NCBI GenBank assembly: GCA_038502055.1
Contig: JAXRKN010000024.1
Span: 186,001-250,000 of the forward strand
Direction of reading: 5' to 3'
Source: Tanytarsus gracilentus
Taxonomy: Eukaryota; Arthropoda; Insecta; Diptera; Chironomidae
DNA length: 64,000 bases
Part shown: positions 49,023-56,847 of the stretch, in pieces
How the letters are laid out: each line of letters starts with the position of its first letter
Position numbering within the stretch: position 1 is the stretch's first letter
The notes under the pieces: generated by a model
What the model saw: only the letters and a program-made list of their open reading frames with translations
Database searches by the model: none
What the model was told of the DNA's origin: nothing
Made by a program: the position numbers and the translations under genes

Positions 49023-49415
49023 ATATAAAGCCACAAAATTTGTTAAACTTACTTCCTATAACTTTTTTTGATTAAACATTTTTAACATCTTTTGCATTGT
49101 GATGTCGTAATTATTGAGCTCAGCTAATATTAAAACTTGTTAATGCATTATTAAAATAAAAAAGAAGAAGAATAACTGAAGAAAGTATGGGATGAAGAGA
49201 GATCGGAAAAGTCGAAAGAAAATGGAAAATTGGGATAGGAAAGAAATGGAAAAAAAGAAGACAAATAAGGAGGAAAAGAAACTGTAAAGGGAAATGAGAC
49301 TTAAAATACCAGCTCCCCGCGTTGAAGTACTCCAGGTGCAGTTTCCCAGAAACCCACGCCAGGGGGGCGTGATGCTGATCACGAAGAGAAAGATGGCGAC
49401 AAGCGTTCACCATAA
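49023..49415 (+). pseudogene. Decayed paralogue of the DGDKRSP secreted-protein gene
   Basis: The last coding segment (49368-49415) reads RDADHEEKDGDKRSP and stop, nearly the C-terminus of the intact gene at 50022-50777 (ADHEEKDGDKRSP). A good TATA box (TATATAAAG, 49023-49031) sits about 340 bp upstream, and AATAAA follows the stop at 49461. The expected ATGAAA and signal peptide are absent: the first ATG (49102) is followed by TCG and a stop, and the Gly/Gln repeat region is missing. This looks like a gene with both ends left and the middle lost. Alternatively 49350 onward is a real last exon whose partners I cannot find. Confidence 0.6.
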
Positions 49416-49569
49416 AGCTATTAAAATTTTTATCTGCAATTTGTATTTTTGAATTTGAAAGAATAAAAATTGATTGAAATTTGAAATTTATTTTTTTTTC
49501 TTAATTTAAAATGAATTTTTTATTTAAAAATTAAAAAATATATTTTTTAAATATTTCAAGTAGAATTTC

Positions 49570-49715
49570 TTAAATACCCGGGTAAAAAAATCTATTGCCC
49601 ACCCGGGTAGCAATTTTCTTCGAATTTTTTAATTTTTACCCGGGTAAGGGGAGAGGAATTATCCGAGCATACCCAGGTAGTAATATTGACTGGCCCGGGC
49701 TACCCGTGAGAAACT
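49570..49715. repeat. ACCCGGGTA palindromic-word island
   Basis: ACCCGGGTA occurs three times exactly (near 49577, 49613, 49638) and in altered forms (ACCCAGGTA, GCCCGGGCTACCC), separated by AATTTT stretches. It is a GC-rich self-complementary word in an AT-rich spacer. No gene is seen. Confidence 0.7.
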
Positions 49716-49966
49716 CTAATTTCAAGATTTTCTTTAAAAATCAAGTTATTTTTACAATTCGAAATAATTTTAAGAAAATATCAAAACCCATTCGTGAGTT
49801 TTATCGCGCAATTTAAATTTAAATCAGTTTTTATATTAAATTGTTCTGAATAAACCAAAAAAAAATTTACCAATTTTATTTCTGAAAAACATTTTCCTTC
49901 ATGTACCGGAAATTTCACTCAACGAAAATTTTGAAATGTCATTCTCAAAGTTAAAAATTATTTCAC

Positions 49967-49973
49967 TATAAAA
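49967..49973 (+). promoter_or_regulatory. TATA box of the Gln/Gly-rich secreted-protein gene
   Basis: TATAAAA in CACTATAAAAGCG, 55 bp before the ATG at 50022. Confidence 0.65.
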
Positions 49974-50021
49974 GCGATTAATTTCGATGAAAATTTATCA
50001 ATCGTCAACAATCCATCAACA

Positions 50022-50777
50022 ATGAAGACTTTCTTGATTCTCTTAGCTTTTGTGGTTGCCGTCTCTTTGGCAGCTCCAGCTGAAACTCTTCCCGAAGATC
50101 CACCAACTGAGCCTGAAACAGTAACAGAAGAACCAGCAGAACCAGCAGAACCCGAAGAACCTTCTGAAAACAGTTCAGAACACAAAGGCGGTTGCCATGA
50201 CGCAAAAAAACCTCCACCACCACCACAACAGGGAGGAAATGGAGCTCAAAGTAGAAATGCTAAACAGCAAGACGCATCTCAAGGAAAGAAGCAAGGTGGA
50301 CCACCCAGCAGCAACAACCAAGCATCAGGCAAGGGTCCACAAAATGGACAAAGTAACAACGGAGCTCAAGGGAATAAAGGACAAAGTGGACCACCAAACA
50401 ACCAAGGTCAAAAAGGCCAACAAGGAAGTAGCGGAGCTCAAGCCAACAAAGGACAAAAAGACCAAAAAGGCAATAGCGGAGCTCAAGCTAACAAAGGTCA
50501 AAGTAAACCGCCAAGCAGCCAAGGTCAAAAAGGCCAACAAGGAAGTAACGGAGCTCAAGGAAATCAAGCCCAAAATGGACAAAAAGGAAGTAGCGGAGCT
50601 CAACCTAGCAAAGGACAAAGTGGACAAAATGGCCAAAAAGGAAATAGCGGAGCTCAACCTAACAAGGGTCAAAGCGCTCCACCAAGCAGCAACGGACAAC
50701 CCCCACAAAGCGCTCCCGGCAGAGGCCGTCGATCAGCTGATCATGAAGAAAAAGATGGCGACAAGCGTTCACCATAA
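50022..50777 (+). CDS. Secreted Gly/Gln/Asn-rich repeat protein, C-terminus DGDKRSP
   Basis: Single exon, 251 residues. Signal peptide MKTFLILLAFVVAVSLAAPA, then an acidic Pro/Glu segment (EEPAEPAEPEEPSENSSEHK) with the only Cys, a Pro run (KKPPPPPQQ), and about eight repeats around GQKGQQGSSGAQANKGQ, followed by a basic GRGRRSADHEEKDGDKRSP end. RGRR is a likely furin-type cleavage site that would release the short C-terminal peptide. The same C-terminal words occur in the pseudogene at 49023 and the minus-strand gene at 51469. AATAAA at 50822. Composition resembles salivary, silk or glue proteins, but I do not recognise it. Confidence 0.78.
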   Translation: MKTFLILLAFVVAVSLAAPAETLPEDPPTEPETVTEEPAEPAEPEEPSENSSEHKGGCHDAKKPPPPPQQGGNGAQSRNAKQQDASQGKKQGGPPSSNNQASGKGPQNGQSNNGAQGNKGQSGPPNNQGQKGQQGSSGAQANKGQKDQKGNSGAQANKGQSKPPSSQGQKGQQGSNGAQGNQAQNGQKGSSGAQPSKGQSGQNGQKGNSGAQPNKGQSAPPSSNGQPPQSAPGRGRRSADHEEKDGDKRSP

Positions 50778-50849
50778 ATTTCACTATTTAATTTGCACTA
50801 TTTTGTTTTTCAAAAACATTAAATAAAGCTGGCTTGAACTGAAAATAAT

Positions 50850-51320
50850 TTAAAGTTTTTTGATCTAATGAAAAAAGAAAGATTAAAATTTTAAATCCAA
50901 AACAAGGTGGAAGATTAAAATTTTAATCTGAAGCATGGCAAGAGATTAAAATTTAAATCAAATGTTTGGTGAAAGAAAAAAATTCAAATCAATTAAATAG
51001 CGGAAGATTATTAATCCACTGCAAGTCGGAGATTTAACTTTTAAATCCAATACAAGGCAAGAGATTTAAATTTTAATCCAAAGCAAACCAAAAGATTTAA
51101 ATCTAAATACAATTAAAGGTCGAAGATTAAAATTTAAATCCATTGCAAAGCTTTATAAATAAAATTCATATCCAATACGAATTGAAAGATAAATATTTAA
51201 ATCAATTACATAGCGGAAAATTGACTTTTATATCCAATACAAGATGTAAGATTTAAATTTAAATCCAACGCAAGTTGATCTGCAGATCAATGTAGCAAGA
51301 TTAAAATTTAAATCTGATGA
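50850..51320 (+). repeat. Degenerate AGATTTAAATTTTAAATCCA tandem array
   Basis: Roughly 12-14 units of about 33 bp: (A/G)GATTAAAATTTAAATC followed by CAATACAAGGC or variants. It starts just after the polyadenylation signal of the Gln/Gly-rich gene. The core AGATTTAAATTTAAATC is itself near-palindromic. No coding frame. Confidence 0.7.
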
Positions 51321-51468
51321 TTAAAAGAAAATATTATTTTTCAACCTCATTTGGACAAATTTTACTATTTTTCCTTTATTTTAATTTAAATCTTGCAATT
51401 TCTAAAAGTCATTTTTCAATAAGATAAAAAATAAAAATTCTTTAAATTTTTAAACATTTTATTAAATT

Positions 51469-51669
51469 TTAATATTGTCTTTTATCGCCTTCTTTTTCGT
51501 GATGAACGTAACCACCACCTGATCCTGCTTCATTATTGTCAGTTTCCTCTTTGGGTTGTCCACCTTTATTTTCATTTGGTGTCGGAGCTGGTTTTTCGTC
51601 CTCTGCTGCTGACGGCCAAGCGACGATGGAAATTATGACGAAAATAAATAAGAAGAAAGTTATTTTCAT
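51469..51669 (-). CDS. Small secreted acidic protein, HEKEGDKR C-terminus
   Basis: Single exon, 66 residues. Signal peptide ITFFLFIFVIISIVAWPSAA is followed by EDEKPAPTPNENKGGQPKEE and a Gly-rich turn, ending HHEKEGDKRQY. The end matches HEEKDGDKRSP of the gene at 50022, so the two appear to be paralogues that retained leader and tail but not the repeat body. TATAAAA lies about 50 bp upstream on the minus strand (51718-51724), and AATAAA lies just past the stop. Function unknown; the conserved basic tail could be a processed or recognition segment. Confidence 0.7.
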   Translation of the reverse strand: MKITFFLFIFVIISIVAWPSAAEDEKPAPTPNENKGGQPKEETDNNEAGSGGGYVHHEKEGDKRQY

Positions 51670-51717
51670 TTTGAATTCTCTTAAACGAATGAAAGCAATT
51701 TTAAATTTTTAACATCA

Positions 51718-51724
51718 TTTTATA
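51718..51724 (-). promoter_or_regulatory. TATA box for the 66-residue secreted protein
   Basis: TATAAAA read on the minus strand in AGCTATAAAATG, about 50 bp upstream of the start codon. Confidence 0.6.
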
Positions 51725-51921
51725 GCTTTCTAAAAAGTTCGTACGTGTTTGTTTAAAAATACTTGAATGAGTCACAGAGTAACCTTGAAACGTTCAAAAT
51801 GGTGTCAAACTCAGGATGTTTGAAATGTTTTAAATTTTAACATCACAAAACTTTTCATGTTCCACTCAGGAAATGATTTATGAAAATTTACAACTTTTAA
51901 AGTTCTTTGTTAAAATTTCGC

Positions 51922-51928
51922 TATAAAA
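51922..51928 (+). promoter_or_regulatory. TATA box of the exon-modular precursor gene
   Basis: TATAAAA in TCGCTATAAAATC, 77 bp before the ATG, followed by TCAGTC, an initiator-like site. Confidence 0.6.
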
Positions 51929-51998
51929 TCACGCAGAAATTCTCAGTCAACCATCATTCGAAGTTTAATTAACAATCGACTAACAAATCATATCAAAA

Positions 51999-52990
51999 AT
52001 GAAATTCACACTCGCTGTTTTGGTTGGAATCGTTGCATTCGTTGCAGCCACAGATCTCGAACAAGTTGACAAGGAAGTTGACAACGTTGACAACGCTGAT
52101 GGAGTTGTTGATGTTGAGAACCGTAAACGTGAGTTTAAAAAATATTACAAATGTGGGCATTTTGGCTTTGGATATTTTTTACTGGAGTTTTATTGATTAG
52201 AATTAGGCTTTAACTTTAAAATTATCATAATTAAAAAATTTGTGGACATTTTTTCTGTGGGTTTTTTGTTAGTGGGTATTTTGGCTATGGGCATTTTGAG
52301 TTTGGATATTTTTTACTTGAGTTTTATTTAATGAAAATTTTAGTATAAAAATTATCATAAGCAAAAAAGTTTTATGTGGGCATTTTATTTATGGGTAATT
52401 TATTTGTGGGCATTTTATTTATGGGTAATTTATTTGTGGGCATTTTGTCAGTTGTTAATTTTTCTGTCACTAATTTACTATAATTCAATTATTTTTAAAT
52501 GTGGGTAAAATGTTCTATGGGCAAAATTTAATGCATCCTCTAATTAAAATTAAACAGGTCGTGATGCCGATAATGTTGACTCATTGGACCATTTTGACGG
52601 ATTGAAGAAAACTGACCACCTCGAGAATGCTGAAGGTCTCGAACATGTCGAAACCATCGACCAATTCTTGAGACGAAGTAAGAAAATTTTAAGTTTTAAT
52701 TTAAGTTAAATACTAAAATTAATAATTAAGGACGTAATGCCGCTGATGAGGATAAGAAGGAAGCTGAGAATGTCAATGAAGCCGATGAGGACAAAAAAGA
52801 AAATAACTTGGAGAGATTCAGTGAGTTGAAATTAAAAATATAATTTACTTAAAATAATTTTTTTTTTAAATTTAAATCAGGACGTTATGCTGGTGAGAAG
52901 AAGGATGACAAGAAAGACAAGAAAGGAACAACTTGCACTGGACATGACACAACTGGTGCTCACGAAGAAGAAACCACCGCTGCTGCATAA
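51999..52990 (+). CDS. Exon-modular secreted precursor with basic residues at each exon junction
   Basis: Four exons: 51999-52128, 52558-52677, 52731-52820, 52881-52990; 149 residues. Signal peptide FTLAVLVGIVAFVAA. Every intron is phase 1 and splits an Arg codon inside a basic cluster: NRKR-RDADN, FLRR-RNAAD, ERFR-RYAGE. Each exon therefore encodes one acidic module flanked by Lys/Arg pairs, as in a precursor cut by furin or prohormone convertase. Released pieces would be about 36, 28 and 34 residues (starting DADNVDS, NAADEDK, YAGEKKD). The last module has a single Cys and a Thr/Glu end. AATAAA at 53161. Family not recognised. The module start RDAD also appears in the pseudogene at 49368. 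Confidence 0.75.
52140..52545 (+). repeat. GTGGGCATTTT word array in intron 1
   Basis: About twelve copies of (T)GTGGGCATTTT, ATGGGTAATTTATTT and relatives, ending in GTGGGTAAAATG and TGCATCCTC, fill the intron of the precursor gene. Compare GTGGACAAAATT at 18270 and CCCACATTTT forms in the receptor introns. Confidence 0.7.
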
Positions 52991-54332
52991 GAAACTTTTC
53001 TGTATTAATTTAGAAAACTTTCAACCCTCTGACAACTTCTTGAAACTTATAAAATAATCATCACAATTTCGGCAAAGACAGTCATGCCAGCAAGACTTTT
53101 TTCTATAAAATCTTTAGATGTACATCGATGTTAAGGAATTTAAAAATTATAAAATTGAGAAATAAAGCACTTAAAAGCCTCAAAAAAATTTAATTGACTT
53201 TTTGATTGAAATTTGAATTGAAGAAGTTTAAAAAACTAAATTTAACTAAAATAAAAATTTTAAATTAATTTTTTCAGGTAAATTTATTTAAATTAAAAAT
53301 TTTAATTTTATATTTTAAAATTGTTTGAATTAAATTAAATTTTTAAATAAAATAAAATAAAATTAAACTTTAAAATTAATTTAAATTTTAAAAATATTTC
53401 TGACAGCACAAAAAATTAATGACACGCTTTAAAAATTTACCAATTTTTTTTCAAAGTTTTAGATATGAAAAAATTAATAAATTCAGTAAAATTTTAATTT
53501 TTACAAAAAATTAATAATTAGCGTATTTTTACTATAGTTTTTCTAATTTAGCATTTGTTATAGAAATTTTTTAAATTGCATATTTTTTAATATTAAAACT
53601 TAAATAGGGAAAAAAAACTTTTTTCCTGTAGTAATAAAATTTTTCATTTAAAATAAACAATTTAAATAAATTAAATTAAACAAAAAATAAAAAAATCAAT
53701 TAATTACAAAATGTTCTTTTTTTGGTTTTTCGTGTTTTTCAAACTATCATTAAAAAATATCCCAAATAAATTTTCTGATACTTTTATCGCTATATAAAAT
53801 GCCTCAATTGAATTTAATTTTTCAATCGCAGTCAGTTGAGCTCCACGATAACCAATCGATGAAACTCCCTGACTGCGATTCACAAAAAATAAAATTATTA
53901 AAAATTAATCTGAAATAAATCAGCATGAATTTGTGCTTTGGTCAACACTGAAAACATCAGAAATATAAAAGTCGAATTTTTTTCGATTAAAATAAAAAGC
54001 AAATAAATAAAAAATTAAAAAACTATCAAATTTTTTTGTTATTATTTAATTTAATTTAATTTTAAGTTCTTCATTAAATTTTTTTGAATTCTTCATTTAA
54101 TTTAAGGGTTGAAAACTTATTGGTAAAGCTTAATTCATCTTTCCAAAGAAATTAAATTTTATTTCGAATTTTTCATTTATTTCAGGGGTAGGAAATTTTT
54201 TTGTTCGGAACAAATTTTAAAAAAATCAATTTTTCAAAAATCTACATTTTATTTTAAATTTCACGAAATTATTTTTTAAACAATATTCAATTTTGAACTC
54301 AAAATTGAACCAATGAATTTTTATTTTATAAT
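52991..54332. other. Intergenic with an orphan promoter-like site
   Basis: Mostly AT-rich repeats. At 53791-53885 a TATA box (TATATAAAAT) is followed by TCAGTT and ATGAAACTCCCTGAC, but the frame is about 18 codons with no signal peptide. AATCGCAGTCAG and CTGACTGCGATT around the ATG are perfect 12-base inverted copies. It may be a dead relative of the neighbouring small genes or a short hairpin transcript. Confidence 0.4.
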
Positions 54333-54973
54333 TTAAGGTTCAGTATCACTTGTTGTTGTTGTTGTTGTGCTCGCAGTTGTCGTTTTTACTTTTTTTGTGG
54401 TCGACGAAGTTCTCACTGGTGGCGGTGGATTATTGTAATGCTTTTGAAAGCAAGCTTCACGTTCTGCAAAAATTAAAATTAAAAATATCAAAATTTAATT
54501 TTTTAATTTTTATTAATTTCAAAAAATTGATTGACATTTCTAAAAATTTAATGTTTCTTTTGAGAAATCGTCGTCGAGGTTGGAGATTTTTGTTTACTTT
54601 CAGTTGAATCTAAATTAATTTTTTTAAATATTTAAAAAGCTTTAAAATTAGTGAATTTAACTCACTTTTAGCACCATGAGAAATGTCATGATGATGATCA
54701 TCAGTGGAATGTGAGTCGTGTCCACTCATTGTTGAAGCTTTGGACGATCCATCGGGATGAGAAGATGTTGATTCTTCTTTGTGGTCAGCTGAAAACATTT
54801 ATAGAATTAAAATTTAAATTCAATTTTTAAATCAATTAAAAATTTTTTAAAATTTTAAAATTGAGAAAAATTTCAAATTTTGTAAAATAATTCAAGTTCA
54901 ACTTACAATCAGCCAAAGTGAATGCAAAAATGCTCACGATAACAAAAAGCGCAAAAATTGAGAAAGATTTCAT
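54333..54973 (-). CDS. Secreted KREAC-family protein with a micro-exon
   Basis: Exons 54907-54973, 54666-54788, 54598-54609 (12 nt), 54333-54463; 110 residues. Signal peptide FSIFALFVIVSIFAFTLA, then a His/Ser/Asp-rich segment (SGHDSHSTDDHHHD), four residues from the micro-exon, then KREACFQKHYNNPPPP and a Thr run. All junctions are phase 1; skipping the micro-exon also keeps frame, and reading through its donor gives an early stop about 20 codons later, so alternative forms are possible. The last exon matches the final exon of the plus-strand gene at 56196 (KREACKG...PPSTSTTEES). KR before EAC is a possible processing site. Function unknown. Confidence 0.65.
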
Positions 54974-55624
54974 TTTAAATGTTTAACTTCTTTAAAAGTT
55001 GTTGAGTGATAAAAGCTTGATAAATTTATGATAAAAATTCAATCGAGATTTCTTCTATTTATAGCGCATATTTTAAGTATTTTTCACTTTACATGATTCA
55101 TGACCTAAATGTTGTTTGAATCCAACATTGATGTTAAAAATATTTTGATTTTCTCATGGTCAATTTTACATTTTGTAAAACATGGAAAATTCTTCCAGAA
55201 AATCCCATGAATAATTTTTAAATTAATCGTGGGTTAAAAAAATTCCATCAAACGCGTGGAATTTATTAAAAATATAACAAAAGATTGTGAAATATTTTCA
55301 GATCATCAAAAAAAGTTTTTTACAGTTTTCTACGTTCGTAGAACAAACTCCAACCCTGACTCAATGAAATTTGTTTGCTTTTTCTGTTCATAATAAAATT
55401 TCCCGAAAAAATTATACAAAAATTTTAACCAAAAAAATTAAACAATTTTATTTTATATTTAAAAAAATTCAACTGGAGAAAACCCAAAACTATTTTTAAA
55501 TAAAAACTCCTTCAAAGTCAATAAAAATACGAAAGTTTCAATTCAAATATATATTTAACCTGTTAGGTTATTAAAAAATATTTTTCGATTGAAATTAATT
55601 TTTATTTTGCTTTCAATTTTAAAA
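54974..55624. other. Divergent intergenic spacer with TATA box
   Basis: CTATAAATAG at 55058-55067 on the minus strand is a strong TATA box for the KREAC gene at 54973. No other gene is seen in the spacer. Confidence 0.55.
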
Positions 55625-56017
55625 ATGAAACTTTCGAATTTAATTTTATTATTTTTGGTCATAAAATTCGTTAAATCTCAAAGTAAGAAAAAAATTTATT
55701 TAAATTTAAATTTTTTTTAAATAATTTGTATAAAATATTTTTTAAAAATAATTTTTCTAGCTTTTGAAGGTGAAGACTTCACCGACGATGTTGAAACATT
55801 TTCGACAATTCCTCGAACATGGTCAGCGACAATCAAAAATGAGTCGGATGACTTTGAAACTTCATCAAATTCCATAATTTTATCGTCAACTGAATCTTCA
55901 CGAAAAACACCAAAAAAATTAACAACAAAATCTCGAAAAATTCGTCGACCTACAAATTCAAGAATTACGAGAACTGGAAGAACTACAACAAAAAAGAAAG
56001 GAAATGTGTTTATGTAA
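55625..56017 (+). CDS. Small secreted Thr/Lys/Arg-rich protein
   Basis: Two exons, 55625-55682 and 55761-56017, phase-1 intron; 104 residues. Signal peptide LSNLILLFLVIKFVKSQ; the mature part begins acidic (FEGEDFTDDVETF), then Ser/Thr-rich, and ends strongly basic (KIRRPTNSRITRTGRTTTKK). It has no Cys. The layout, short leader exon and phase-1 intron resemble its neighbours, but I see no shared motif with them. Function unknown. Confidence 0.65.
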
Positions 56018-56132
56018 AAAATTAATTTTGTTGTTTTGCAAATTCAACAATGTCAAATTATTCTTTCAACATGAAAAGGAAATTTAAATTTGTAAAAATT
56101 CCAATGAATCACAAAATAAGATTTAAATTTGC

Positions 56133-56139
56133 TATAAAA
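56133..56139 (+). promoter_or_regulatory. TATA box of the 71-residue KREAC gene
   Basis: TATAAAA in GCTATAAAACTCAGC, 63 bp before the ATG. Confidence 0.6.
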
Positions 56140-56195
56140 CTCAGCTGAAACTTGGATTTTTATTTAATTTTCAGTTTAACTTTCCACATTCGAAA

Positions 56196-56847
56196 ATGAA
56201 ATTTATATTTGTCCTTTTAATATTGACTCTCGCTGCAGTTTGCTTGGCAGCCGATGAAGAAGAAAAATCTACCGTTGTCTCTAAAGATTCAACTGACGTT
56301 CCTGCTGATGCCGCTCAAAATGATTCAAAAGCAAAACCAAAGTCAAGTAAGCAATTCGAGAGTGAAAGAGAAGCTTGATGTAATTTTTAAAAATAAACTA
56401 TAAAAATTTTACTGCAAAAATATTTTTTATAGCGAAAAATAAATTTTATAGAAAATTAAAAATATTTTGTGTTAGCTAAAAATAAATTATAAAAATTTTA
56501 TAGCAAAAACATTTTTATAAAGCTAAAATTTTTTATGATTTTTATAATTTTATATTTTAATTTTAATTAAATATTTTTTTAAAATTAAATTTTTTAAGCA
56601 AATTAAAAATAATTTTTATTTTAAAATTAAAATATTTTTTATAGCAAAATTAAATTAATTTTTAGTCTCATAAAAAATTCTTTTAATTTTGCTATAAAAA
56701 TAATTAAACAATTACTTTTGAAACAAATTAAAATTATTTTTATAGCAAAGTAATTGTAAACTTAATATTTTATTTTAATTAGAACGTGAAGCATGCAAAG
56801 GAAGTAAAGGAGCCCCACCATCGACATCCACAACCGAAGAGTCCTAA
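56196..56847 (+). CDS. Small secreted KREAC-family protein
   Basis: Two exons, 56196-56346 and 56783-56847; 71 residues; phase-1 intron. Signal peptide FIFVLLILTLAAVCLAA, acidic Ser/Asp/Ala-rich propeptide-like stretch, then KSKREACKGSKGAPP and a Thr/Glu tail. Exon 2 begins with the same AACGTGAAGC splice-site context as the last exon of the minus-strand gene at 54333-54973, which supports paralogy in opposite orientation. The reading frame running past the donor at 56347 (KQFESEREA) would be intron retention. AATAAA lies shortly after the stop (about 56869). Confidence 0.7.
56380..56770 (+). repeat. AAAATTTTATAGCAAAAA word array in an intron
   Basis: Eight or so copies of (T)TATAGCAAAA or TATAGCTAAA separated by AT runs fill the intron of the small KREAC gene. 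This is the same pattern of word reuse as in other introns of the window. Confidence 0.55.

Noticed and set aside
49120..49413. 97-residue minus-strand frame over the decayed gene
   Set aside because: Its TTTC-rich body is low complexity, and the plus strand over the same place codes the DGDKRSP tail.
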